Shown here: in pieces, positions 10,501 through 18,920 of the stretch
How the letters are laid out: each line of letters starts with the position of its first letter
Position numbering within the stretch: the first letter of the stretch is position 1
NCBI GenBank assembly: GCA_964036195.1
Contig: OZ038453.1
Location: 26,895,598-26,959,597 of the forward strand
Reading direction: 5' to 3'
DNA length: 64,000 nt
From: Sphaerolaimus hirsutus
Taxonomy: Eukaryota > Nematoda > Chromadorea > Monhysterida > Sphaerolaimidae
Notes under the pieces: model-generated
The model's input: only the letters and a program-made list of their open reading frames with translations
Database searches by the model: none
Told to the model about the DNA's origin: nothing
Made by a program: the position numbers and the translations under genes

Positions 10501-13500
10501 CAATGGCTTTGCGATTATTGAATAGTTCTTTATGAATCGCCTGTAAAATCCGCACATTCCGAGGAATGACTTGACACCAGTGCGATTTTGTGGCAGTGGG
10601 AAATTTTCAATGGTCTTTGTTTTGCTTTCATCTTGCTCAAGTCCATCTCCTGACAATTTGAAGCCGAGAAATATGCATTCTCCAACTCCAAATATGCACT
10701 TTTTGGCTTTGAATTTCAAGCGGTACATTCTGGCACGTTCCAGCACTGCTGTCAGATCTTGCAGGTGCTTTTCAAATGTTGGGGATGCAGTTAACAAATC
10801 ATCCATGTAAGCCAGAACACTCTTGTTGATGATGGGCTCGAAAATGGTGGTGATTGCTCTTGCATAAGATGCTGGAGCTGTACTGAGTCCAAATGGCATT
10901 CTGGTGAAATGGTACAATTGACCATTGGCTACTGCAAATGCCGTCTTTTCTGCATCGTCAGGGTGCATTGGCAGCTGCCAATATGCTCCCAAGCAGTCCA
11001 GGCTACTGAAGAACTTTGGGTTCAGTTCAGCAATGCGGTCAAATATTTCTGCCTGGTCTGGTGCTGGAAATGCATCTCCTTCTGTGATGAGATTCAATTC
11101 GCGGAAGTCTTGGCATAATCTGTGTGTATTGTCCTTTTTCTTGACCATGACAATTGCAGCACGCCATGGGCTATTTGATTTCACAATCACGCCTGATCTC
11201 AACATTGAATTCAGTTGTTCCTCAACCACCTCCCTCAAATGTGGTGGTGTTCTTCGTGGAGGCAGCTGGATTGGTCCTTTCTCACCAGTTCTGATTCGGT
11301 GATAAATATTCCCTGTGATTGTGGTCAATTCTCCATAATCTAGTGCAAAACAGTCATGGAACTGCTTCAACAGATTCTTCAATTCCTCTTTTCGTTTGTC
11401 AGTAAGCTTGTCACCAAACTCCCACACTGTCTCCAGTTTCTGCAGTCGTTCTTCCAACTGGTCACCTGTCAGGTGTTGCAGGTCAATTTCATCTGGTTTC
11501 TTGTCTGTGTGTGGTTTCTGCACATGGCTTCTGAATTCTTGATTGACATTGTTGATTGTATCCACATGTGTGGATCTCACTATTTGTGGTGCCAATGGAA
11601 TTGCTGTGCCTGCCAGCTCCATGTGACCAATACAGGCACCTTTTGGTAGGCATCGATGTTGCAGTGACATGTTGTATATATCAATGCACAGCATGTCATG
11701 CCCTCCTGGCACTCTGAGGTATGGAAGTGACAATCCACGAATTTCTTCTGCTGGTTTTGGTATAAACACCAGATTTTGCTGTGGGTCACCTGACGTTAGC
11801 CCAGCAATCATGACTGAAATTCTCTTTCTGGTGTTGCTTCTGATGAATTCCTGGTTTATCAGCTTAACTGGCCATCTGGCTGCTGGTGGTCCTTCTGTTG
11901 AAATTGAATCACCTGCTGGTCCAAGTCCAATTTGCCGTGAGCCGACCCACACGCGGCAGGTGGCATAGCAGATTGTCAGGCGCCTGAAGCGGCGCAGCAA
12001 ATCACCTCCCAGCAATAGTTCGTCATTGAGGTTTTGCGCCACATAGAATTTATGTTGCAAAGATTGTCCTCCAATGATCAGATGCACATAAATTCTTCCT
12101 GAGATGACCAGTGAGTGACCAGTGATTGATACCAGTTTGTCATTTTCTGCTAATGGTATCACTGGTCCCAATCCCAATGCATTGACAATTCTCTCATCAA
12201 TCAGACTACACTGGGCGCCAGAATCTAGCAATGCTGCCAGAGTTGTGTTCGCAATGCTTGTAGCCACATACAATAAATTGTGTTTGTTGACCAGCTTCAC
12301 TGATTTGGTTTGATTGATGTGTTTTTCATAAGGTTGTCCATTGGCAGTTTGTTCTGATGATTCTGCCCAGGTTCTATCCACGTCATAATGGATGGTCAAT
12401 TTCCCAACAGGCCTCAATATGTCATTTCCAATGATGGCTTGGTCACTCAATTCATTTGAAATGAACAGTGAATGAGTTCCATGATATCCCATTAACTGAA
12501 TTTCAGCAGTTGTTATCCCTTCAATAGGAATTTCATGGCCTGTGACTGATGTCAGATGTATCTGGGATTTTTCTGGCTCAGGCCGCAAGTCCAATGCGCT
12601 TGCTAGCCCTTTCCCAATTACACTGCATTGGGCTCCAGTGTCTAGTATGGCATTGATTCGGTGCTTGTTGACAAGCATTGTGGTGCTTGGCATGTTCTCA
12701 CTCTCTTCAGCCTCTGTGGCCGCAATCATGTTTATGGTTTCTACCGGCCTCAATTCAATGGTTTCGCCATTGATTGTGATGGTTTTTCCTCTTGTCAAAG
12801 CGGCAATAGGCCGTGGGCGGCGATTTGACCGTGTCAGGGCTTCTGAGTTTTCTGGCATCGTTTCAACAGTCACAGTTGCTGTGGTTGGCACTGGTTGATG
12901 TTGCGGGTGCCTGTTTCGGAACCTTTGGACTGCTTGGTAGCACCTTGTTAGTGTGGTTACTTGTTGCCATAACCAGTAACTGAAACTCATCGCCATGTCA
13001 AGAGCATTGTGTGTCAGTCTTGCTCTTATGGCCAATGGTAGACAGCATTTCACAGCAATAAAGCACCAGATTGCCATTATCGGAATGACAATCAGACTGA
13101 GTGCTATTTTCAGCCACTTGTGTGAGTTGGCCTCTGTAGCGCCTGTTATCACCATGTTCTGGGCTACAATTCTGGTGTTCTCGTCTGCTGTGTTCCCAGG
13201 TTGCAAACCAAGGTTTGTCAGCAACTCGTGATGTGTCTGCAGCAAATCGTTGGTATGTGCTTTCGTGCCCCATTGTGGATGCTGTTTGTATGGATGTAAG
13301 CCAATTGCTTGGTTTGTTGCTGGCTCCTTTTCATTTTGATGTTGATGAACATATGCCAGGGGAAGCCTTGGCAGGCTTTGAACTTGGTGCAGTTCTCCTG
13401 TTTTCGCAGCATATTTCACCGTGGTGTTGTGAATGTGAAATATCTGATTGTCAACTTCTTGACATGGCACTTCAAAAGTCCATTTGATCACCATCAGGGT

Positions 13501-14715
13501 TGCTGGGTCTAGGAAGAATGGACCATCTTCCATTGCTGCAAACTGAATGGGAATGTGCCTAGTACATTTGTCATCAGTGACATTCATTGGCAAGATGTAA
13601 TATGTACCATTTGCCAGTGGCCTGCAATACCAGACATGTATCACATTGCCGGTTGTTTTGGCAGTGAGATGCTGGTGATCCAAGATCATTTGCAGCGTTT
13701 CTGTTGGGTCAGCTTTTAGTTGGCTAACAGTGACTGCATGAATTGCCTTCATCATTTTGCAGTGATTCACCATCAGAAACTCAAAGTAGAATCTCTGAGC
13801 TTGGTCAGCATGCAGCTGCCTCAAGGTGGCTTGGGCTGCAACTACATCTGACGAGGCTTTTTCTTCAGGCATTATGGTCAAGCCTGTTAGAGATGCAATT
13901 GATGTTTCATTGGTCACCACGGTTTCTACTGCGAAACCTTGGTCACTGATGTAAAGTTGCTGACCACAATCCATTACTTCTTGTGGATTTGTGAATGTCA
14001 ATGCCAATGTGCCCCCTTCTGCAATCCACTGTCTTTGTAAACTGATCCCTGGGGCTGTTTTCCATGCTTCATATTGGCATTCCACAGTGGTGTTGGCTTG
14101 CCACATCAAAAGTTGATGATCTGGCAATGCACATTGGTTTTCAATGTAGCGGCACTTAGAAACATCAGTTCCTAATGTGGACCACATTTGTTTTCTGTCT
14201 GATCTCTGGTAAACTGTTGTCTGTTGCAGTGCACATTGCGTCACAATGTGGCTAATCGTTTTGCAGCATCTGAATGCTCCATGAGTTGGTAATTCTGGTG
14301 CTGGATACCAAGTCCGGTACTGGCCTTTTCCCGACCTTTCCATGTCATTTGCTTTCATGCATTGCTGGTAATCGATCATTCTTTTGCATTCTATTGCTGA
14401 CACTTCCACAGGTATGTATGTCACATCTTTATATGAGGTATATAAAAATGTTGTGTACTTTGTGTGATTTTCTTTCCACTTTGTGCACACATATGCTTTT
14501 GTCACATGCTGGTATGTGTTCTTGCGATAAAGTTTCAATGTCAGATGACTTGGTGCTGCAAACTCTGCCGTAGATGAGAAGTGGCAATTGATGTCGGGTG
14601 GTATCGCATAGCTGACTGTTGGTGATTGGTCCACAGGGCACACCATTGGGTCCATGGCACGGGCCCAATGAGTGCTGATCAGGAAGGCTAGTGTTGTCAG
14701 GAAACATGATGCCAT
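7588..14715 (-). CDS. Env-like glycoprotein fused to protease-RT-RNase H-integrase
   Basis: One 2375-residue ORF. Residues 1-20 form a signal peptide. Residues 21-535 are an ectodomain with 16 cysteines and at least six N-glycosylation sequons, and about 537-560 is a membrane span. Two aspartic-protease modules follow: LDTGA at 691 with IIGNDIL at 761, and LDSGA at 830 with LLLGGDLL at 900. Reverse transcriptase spans about 1140-1345 (YMDD at 1303-1306), RNase H about 1445-1570 (D1452, E1498, D1523, D1566), integrase about 1700-1960 (zinc H1730/1731, H1738, C1768, C1771; catalytic D1801, D1860, E1896). A 400-residue tail follows. Seen: a continuous frame with no stop. Known: Ty3/gypsy elements place env, if any, after pol. 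Inferred: a membrane-anchored precursor with the enzymes on the cytoplasmic side. I cannot assign the glycoprotein to a known env family. The ATG lies 17 bases after a splice acceptor (exon start 14732). Confidence 0.93.
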   Translation of the reverse strand: MASCFLTTLAFLISTHWARAMDPMVCPVDQSPTVSYAIPPDINCHFSSTAEFAAPSHLTLKLYRKNTYQHVTKAYVCTKWKENHTKYTTFLYTSYKDVTYIPVEVSAIECKRMIDYQQCMKANDMERSGKGQYRTWYPAPELPTHGAFRCCKTISHIVTQCALQQTTVYQRSDRKQMWSTLGTDVSKCRYIENQCALPDHQLLMWQANTTVECQYEAWKTAPGISLQRQWIAEGGTLALTFTNPQEVMDCGQQLYISDQGFAVETVVTNETSIASLTGLTIMPEEKASSDVVAAQATLRQLHADQAQRFYFEFLMVNHCKMMKAIHAVTVSQLKADPTETLQMILDHQHLTAKTTGNVIHVWYCRPLANGTYYILPMNVTDDKCTRHIPIQFAAMEDGPFFLDPATLMVIKWTFEVPCQEVDNQIFHIHNTTVKYAAKTGELHQVQSLPRLPLAYVHQHQNEKEPATNQAIGLHPYKQHPQWGTKAHTNDLLQTHHELLTNLGLQPGNTADENTRIVAQNMVITGATEANSHKWLKIALSLIVIPIMAIWCFIAVKCCLPLAIRARLTHNALDMAMSFSYWLWQQVTTLTRCYQAVQRFRNRHPQHQPVPTTATVTVETMPENSEALTRSNRRPRPIAALTRGKTITINGETIELRPVETINMIAATEAEESENMPSTTMLVNKHRINAILDTGAQCSVIGKGLASALDLRPEPEKSQIHLTSVTGHEIPIEGITTAEIQLMGYHGTHSLFISNELSDQAIIGNDILRPVGKLTIHYDVDRTWAESSEQTANGQPYEKHINQTKSVKLVNKHNLLYVATSIANTTLAALLDSGAQCSLIDERIVNALGLGPVIPLAENDKLVSITGHSLVISGRIYVHLIIGGQSLQHKFYVAQNLNDELLLGGDLLRRFRRLTICYATCRVWVGSRQIGLGPAGDSISTEGPPAARWPVKLINQEFIRSNTRKRISVMIAGLTSGDPQQNLVFIPKPAEEIRGLSLPYLRVPGGHDMLCIDIYNMSLQHRCLPKGACIGHMELAGTAIPLAPQIVRSTHVDTINNVNQEFRSHVQKPHTDKKPDEIDLQHLTGDQLEERLQKLETVWEFGDKLTDKRKEELKNLLKQFHDCFALDYGELTTITGNIYHRIRTGEKGPIQLPPRRTPPHLREVVEEQLNSMLRSGVIVKSNSPWRAAIVMVKKKDNTHRLCQDFRELNLITEGDAFPAPDQAEIFDRIAELNPKFFSSLDCLGAYWQLPMHPDDAEKTAFAVANGQLYHFTRMPFGLSTAPASYARAITTIFEPIINKSVLAYMDDLLTASPTFEKHLQDLTAVLERARMYRLKFKAKKCIFGVGECIFLGFKLSGDGLEQDESKTKTIENFPLPQNRTGVKSFLGMCGFYRRFIKNYSIIAKPLVELTKESVEFEWTEERLNAFEALKKAMVTAPVLAFYRPELELIISVDAACPPVHGYGAVLEQRQPETGEIRPIAFASTQVADNRNDFNAMIREAEALAWILEKYKHYCMGRKVTVYTDSRALAYLMHAKGHSQYITRICLTLAGYDLDVKHRPGKTNVVADALSRAPTGRDSELLTKIDNPPMEIELDDSKIPKPRPWWKKLPPYVPNEEIPDPYKGPRKTTNTEPEVAPIRVMAVLRSPQDSGECTPAQLNNWRDRLSSAQKHDQETQRIIHQMEQGEKPCFGPHFAYPDLLAYVRNPTHPAEKAKRTRVFVPKTLRMQMMAEHHDTVVGGHLNARKVLSLMAQHLYWPEMQRDVYNYIKTCTHCQTRNCPVPKTRLPMPETQPRLQPFEWIHIDHLELPTSYSGHSYVFLVVDRCSRWADGWAVERTDAKTAAQMLVENWICKYGAPAYMTSDCHASFTGEIFTEITKLFQIRKITTAPFHPQSNGIVERANRSLLGLLAACMRDLDHHDWPTWLPFALMANRMAVHSATGVSPYMCVFGQLPRTALAADLKPKQFETMMQYPTYMHTLLVNMRRIWAYTNAKNQEQNDTNKAIHDKKCADTQKIHLGCLVLKKSFTIPKDQTGKTRDVWVGPYMVTKLTGDPPKTVYLQKWNEPDSPSIKFPMMLVKMWHPRDDVFPTFGHGDPAVQQEEQVPQQPDQMAGAVAPPTDVSQDATKTNENARKQADPSVPSQSKPFMMTGGLESSASEDEELPVLTKYPTGQPRAMRYNLRLNPKKKVIRMIRANKRPENDEIGALYSELLGHTASKWKATPLPSGGSMEYETEIHEIQETANEQQPRQRTMGLVPTTHPVVTPNRPHQLAVRASTTFAVCTNHFNNTLQIKPRCPMVLVPQGKQVITTGIEVSVPPGMAIRVINGKDDVHFKILEHTYTTGQHIVNIWYLIDTRKEFSNQDTVACLQAHQTLKISTN

Positions 14716-15288
14716 TTCGAAGCCTGCGACGACTGATTTACGAAATGATGATAGAAAAAGTTCAATAATAAAGTTTAAGACTCATGGCGAGTCCTGGTAA
14801 AGTACCATTACACAATCATGATTAAGTGATACAGATTTATAATTTTATTACATTTATTATATTAAGTCTACATAATAAGTAAATAAGTTATTGTATACCC
14901 ATTTAAGCTATAAGTTCCTAAATTAAGTTGGCATATAATCTATGGGATAAAATCTAAAATATACCTAAAATAACATTATCTGCTAGCTAAATGTGCAGCT
15001 AAATGTGCTAATCACAGTATATAAAGAATATTTATGTGGTCACTAATGGAAGGAATTATAGTAAGAATAGATTTCAGTTGATTTTTGTTTGAATTGTAAA
15101 GGTATTTAAAATTTTTATTTTGATTGTTTGATCAAGTGAAGTCTATTCTAAAGAATCACATTGGATCATTACTTAGAAATTTAAATCTTTGGCCGGACAA
15201 AACTGAGGAGAAATTAAAGAGGATATAAAAGTATTAAATAATATTTATGAATAATATTTCTCCCAGTTTTGTGTATGCACTATTGTGC
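14716..15288 (-). promoter_or_regulatory. Intergenic spacer with splice acceptor for the env-pol ORF
   Basis: AT-rich, no ORF. Just before the env-pol ATG the minus strand reads a pyrimidine-rich tract ending TTTCGTAAATCAG (AG at 14734-14733), with a second possible CAG ending at 14724. No ATG lies between either acceptor and 14715, so a spliced message would start translation there. Confidence 0.6.
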
Positions 15289-18200
15289 CTACTGGCCAGT
15301 TTCTTGGTTGTTTAATTCGAAAAAGTCAATTGGATTCTCTGCAGCCACACACAATGACAGGTCGTCCTTGCCCAACAATGCCTTGGCTTCAGCCACTCTG
15401 TCCTTTGTCATGATGAATGCTCCAGTTCTGGCCACTTGTTCAAACAGTTGCTTCCATCCCCTTGCAGTCTTTGTCAATGTGAACATTGGTTTGAAGTCCG
15501 TGATGATCACAATGGATCGTCTCTGCCTTGTCAGTGCCACGCACAAGCGCATCATGTTTGTCAGGTGTGTCAATTGGCTATATTTGGTATTCATTGTCCA
15601 TCCTGGGACCAGAATGATGTCTGATTCTTGAGACCCTTGTGCAATGTCACATGTGGTCACTCTGTAGTCCAGATTTGGCATGCCCTCCTGGCTGTGGTGT
15701 TTGGCCAGCAGGCAACATCCATCTTGGAGGTCCGACTGCAGTTCTTTGTAATATGCCAGGATCCTGGTCTCAGCCACACCATCCCAGCCAGCGGCCTTGT
15801 ACCATTCGCTCATGAAAGTGACAAACTGGTCCCTGGTGCGGTCACAGCGTCTGGTCACTTTGTTTCCATCAGTTGTCTGTACAACCACATCCTCTGTGTT
15901 CACATCTAGCCAGTAGATGGGTGCCAGGTACTGCTTTGTGCCATCTGGCCTTCTCTTGAACAGCAGTGGGAAACCTGGTGGCTTGGCTGCCAGGAATTCT
16001 GCTCTGGTCTGGTATTCAATGGGTGCCTCCAGGTGCCCATTGTAAATCAAATATTTCACCAGGCCTGCATGTTCTACTGAGGCCCGGTACACTTCCTTCA
16101 GTCTGAAGCGCCTTCTTCTGCCCACAATTGAGCTCACTCTCTCCAGGCCACTTTCATTGAAAACTGATTCCATCACTCTTCTGATTGGAGTCTGCCCCAA
16201 ATTTGGCTTTCCAAGTTGATATTCATCGCCAAGTAGCAAGACAATGAAGCGCCTGCTGATCCTGTCTTCACTGGTGCTCAACAAAGTCAGAAGTGCACAC
16301 AGCTGCAGTTTGGTGATTTTTGTGGACTCGTCCACAACCAGCATTGAAAATCTGCATTCTCTGAGTTTGCTCAATGCCGTGCTGGTGGTTGCACTGACAA
16401 TCTGGTACTGGTTGTGCAGTGTTCTGTCCAGTGTGGCAGTCTCTTCTTCTTTTTCATCTTTGTGTTTTTTCATTTCTGCTATCCATTCTGGTGGAACTGC
16501 CTCACCTCTGTGCAGCCTGCACCCTGTGGGCATTTTGCCTTTGCGGCCCTGTTCCTGCTGTTCCATTTTGCGAGAGGTTGCCTTCAATCGGGCATGCAAC
16601 CATGGGACACTGCCTGACCTGATCCATGCATCCAGGTCATCAGCTAACCGCTCCACTGCCTCATTATCTGTGGCTGTGATCAGAACCTTGGTGGCATATG
16701 GTTCTTGCCAGTGTCTGTGGAGGCCAGCTGCCAGGTGCTCCTGTATGGCCTGTATGGCCACTCTGGACTTGCCTGCACCAGCCGGGGCTCTGACTGTGAT
16801 GCAGTTGACATTCACTCTCAATGCCTGTAGCACTTCGTACTGTTTTTGATTCATGCCTTCAGGTCTTTCTGTTGGATAGTCATATTGTGTCTGGTCAATG
16901 TTGGTTGCCACAATTTGGTTGATTTCTCTCAAGCGATTTGGCAGCAACACTTTCATGATGGTCAACTCTGCCGCTGTCTTCCATGGGTTCATCAGTGCAT
17001 ACACTATATATGTGTATGTTTGCTTGTCTTGAGCATCATCTATTCTGTTGTCTGTTCTGATGCAAACTTCACTTTGGTCCATTTCAATGTGCTTTTTGAG
17101 GTAGTGAAGGGCAGTTTTGGCCAGCACTGCCACACTCAATTGCTGTTTCTTGCCATCCTGGCAGGGTGCCACAGCTGTCAGTGTCCCTGATGATTCCAGG
17201 TTTGGCTGCCTGAAATTTACTTTCACTGGTGTGCGGCTGGTCCAGGGGATCTGGGTGTCCATTGGAATTTCAGTTCTGAATGTCAGGTATGAGAAATCCT
17301 CTGACCTCATTATGGTGAATTTGTTTGTCCATGGGGTTTCTCTGTTCCTTGGCTGATTCATCTCTTGAGTCATTTTGGCTAGATGGAATTCATCAAACAA
17401 TGCACCCATTGCTTCATAAATCAACATCTGCTCTTCAAATGACTTGATGGCAGCTAGTTCATCTGCCCAATGCCAGGCCTGCCAGTACATATATTCTATC
17501 CTGGCTTCTTGGTGTTGCTGGGTTGACAACACCTTTCCATCAGCATTGTGTTCATATCCAAAGAATGCTAGGCATTGTAAATCCCTGAGTCCTTCAGTTG
17601 TCTGCAGGAGTGGCAGGAAAAACTGTTCTTGCAGCATCAGTGCACTGGTGGGGAATCTCACAAAGGTGTCTCTGATTGGTGGGACAGTTTTGCTATTCCT
17701 CCAAATTTCAATTGGTGCTGTTGATGCCAAATCTGATGTCTGCCATAATTTTTGAATGCCTTTCACGCTTGGGTATATCTGATCTTTTTCTGCGATCCCT
17801 GGCATCCAAAACAATGGCTGGTTTCTTTGCAATGTGTCTTCAATCACTCTTGGAATGGTCTTGTCACAGATCCAGACCTCCTGTGTCTTCTTTCTGATCA
17901 CTCTGCCCTTGCCAACTTGGTGGGCTTCACCCAACTCTCTGATTTTGCGCAGGGCATCCACTATGGGAATCACTCTTCCATCGATACTCATTTTGCCAAT
18001 GATGTCTGTCAGCATCAGGATTTCACATCCATTCCATCCTGTGCCTGTGGCGTACCTGCCAATAGACAGATAATAGGTGGACACATATGTTGCCCACCTT
18101 TTTAGCCTTCTCAAAGGCACTTTGATCTGCAGCTGCACCCATTTGCCATGTTCTATTGTCACAGTTGCCTCAGTGCCAATCAATAGTTCCCATGCAATCT

Positions 18201-18678
18201 TCTGCATCAGGTATCGCAGGTCTGCTGTTGCTATGTAATCAGCGTGCACAATTTGCAATTCTGGGTGGATCTTTCCATCTTGCATCATTTCTTGGGCATA
18301 TATGACACCATTTCTTGTTGGATTTCCATGTGGGATGAGTGCCATTTGTCGTTTGTTTGTGCCTGGTGGATTTGGATGTAACTGCCTTCTCCTCAGATCT
18401 GTCTCAAATCCAGCCATGATCAATTTTCCTTCAATTAGCTCTTCAGCAACTTGCAACTGTTCTGGGTCTGGTGGATCTGTTCTTTCTGGTGGAATTTCTG
18501 ATTCATCATTTTCCACTGTAGTCAACTGGTCATTTCCTGTTGGCACATCCGGACTGGAGCATAACATATCCATTGGGTTATCCGGTTCACTGTTGTCTGC
18601 TTCCGCTGTGTCCATCTGGTCAGATTCTACTGGTACTTCTCTCCATTCACCATTTTCTCCCAAGTCCCAATCATACAT
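15289..18678 (-). CDS. Superfamily 1 helicase protein of the retroelement
   Basis: 1129 residues. The C-terminal half carries the ordered SF1 motifs: Walker A APAGAGKS at 631-638, Walker B VVDES at 781-785, motif III LLGDEYQLG at 815-823, a motif V-like stretch TTCDIAQGSQESD at 1008-1020, and motif VI RLCVALTR at 1044-1051. The set resembles Upf1/DNA2/RecD-type helicases, which unwind nucleic acid with ATP. Residues 1-100 are acidic and low complexity; 100-600 match nothing I recognise and could hold another activity. It lies between Gag and env-pol. The frame stays open from a splice acceptor at about 18757 to the first ATG at 18678. Helicases are not a normal part of LTR retroelements, so a host or viral origin by capture is likely. 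Confidence 0.9.
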   Translation of the reverse strand: MYDWDLGENGEWREVPVESDQMDTAEADNSEPDNPMDMLCSSPDVPTGNDQLTTVENDESEIPPERTDPPDPEQLQVAEELIEGKLIMAGFETDLRRRQLHPNPPGTNKRQMALIPHGNPTRNGVIYAQEMMQDGKIHPELQIVHADYIATADLRYLMQKIAWELLIGTEATVTIEHGKWVQLQIKVPLRRLKRWATYVSTYYLSIGRYATGTGWNGCEILMLTDIIGKMSIDGRVIPIVDALRKIRELGEAHQVGKGRVIRKKTQEVWICDKTIPRVIEDTLQRNQPLFWMPGIAEKDQIYPSVKGIQKLWQTSDLASTAPIEIWRNSKTVPPIRDTFVRFPTSALMLQEQFFLPLLQTTEGLRDLQCLAFFGYEHNADGKVLSTQQHQEARIEYMYWQAWHWADELAAIKSFEEQMLIYEAMGALFDEFHLAKMTQEMNQPRNRETPWTNKFTIMRSEDFSYLTFRTEIPMDTQIPWTSRTPVKVNFRQPNLESSGTLTAVAPCQDGKKQQLSVAVLAKTALHYLKKHIEMDQSEVCIRTDNRIDDAQDKQTYTYIVYALMNPWKTAAELTIMKVLLPNRLREINQIVATNIDQTQYDYPTERPEGMNQKQYEVLQALRVNVNCITVRAPAGAGKSRVAIQAIQEHLAAGLHRHWQEPYATKVLITATDNEAVERLADDLDAWIRSGSVPWLHARLKATSRKMEQQEQGRKGKMPTGCRLHRGEAVPPEWIAEMKKHKDEKEEETATLDRTLHNQYQIVSATTSTALSKLRECRFSMLVVDESTKITKLQLCALLTLLSTSEDRISRRFIVLLLGDEYQLGKPNLGQTPIRRVMESVFNESGLERVSSIVGRRRRFRLKEVYRASVEHAGLVKYLIYNGHLEAPIEYQTRAEFLAAKPPGFPLLFKRRPDGTKQYLAPIYWLDVNTEDVVVQTTDGNKVTRRCDRTRDQFVTFMSEWYKAAGWDGVAETRILAYYKELQSDLQDGCCLLAKHHSQEGMPNLDYRVTTCDIAQGSQESDIILVPGWTMNTKYSQLTHLTNMMRLCVALTRQRRSIVIITDFKPMFTLTKTARGWKQLFEQVARTGAFIMTKDRVAEAKALLGKDDLSLCVAAENPIDFFELNNQETGQ

Positions 18679-18920
18679 CAGTCTGGTTTCACCACTGTAT
18701 GTGTCACTTGCTGATGTCTCTGGCTGGTTGTCTGCTTGATTGTGGGGTGTATTTTACTATTGTGAGAATTTAAAATTGAAATATACTAGACTTGGTATAT
18801 GTTTTATGAAGACATACTGGTTGATTTTGTAAATTTTTGTAGAGTTGTGTGAGAAAAGAAAGCATTTTGCCATTTTGTGACATTGGTCACAAATGGCCCA
18901 TCACCAGATTGATTCCCATG
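18679..18920 (-). promoter_or_regulatory. Spacer with splice acceptor for the helicase ORF
   Basis: On the minus strand AATTCTCACAATAG (AG at 18758-18757) is followed by 78 bases without ATG and then the helicase start. The Gag stop codon is at 18921-18923. The acceptor is plausible but has a weaker pyrimidine tract than the one before Gag. Confidence 0.5.

Noticed and set aside
7751-13949. Many plus-strand ORFs of 60-147 codons
   Set aside because: They are shadows of the 2375-codon minus-strand ORF; their translations have no motifs and they overlap one another.
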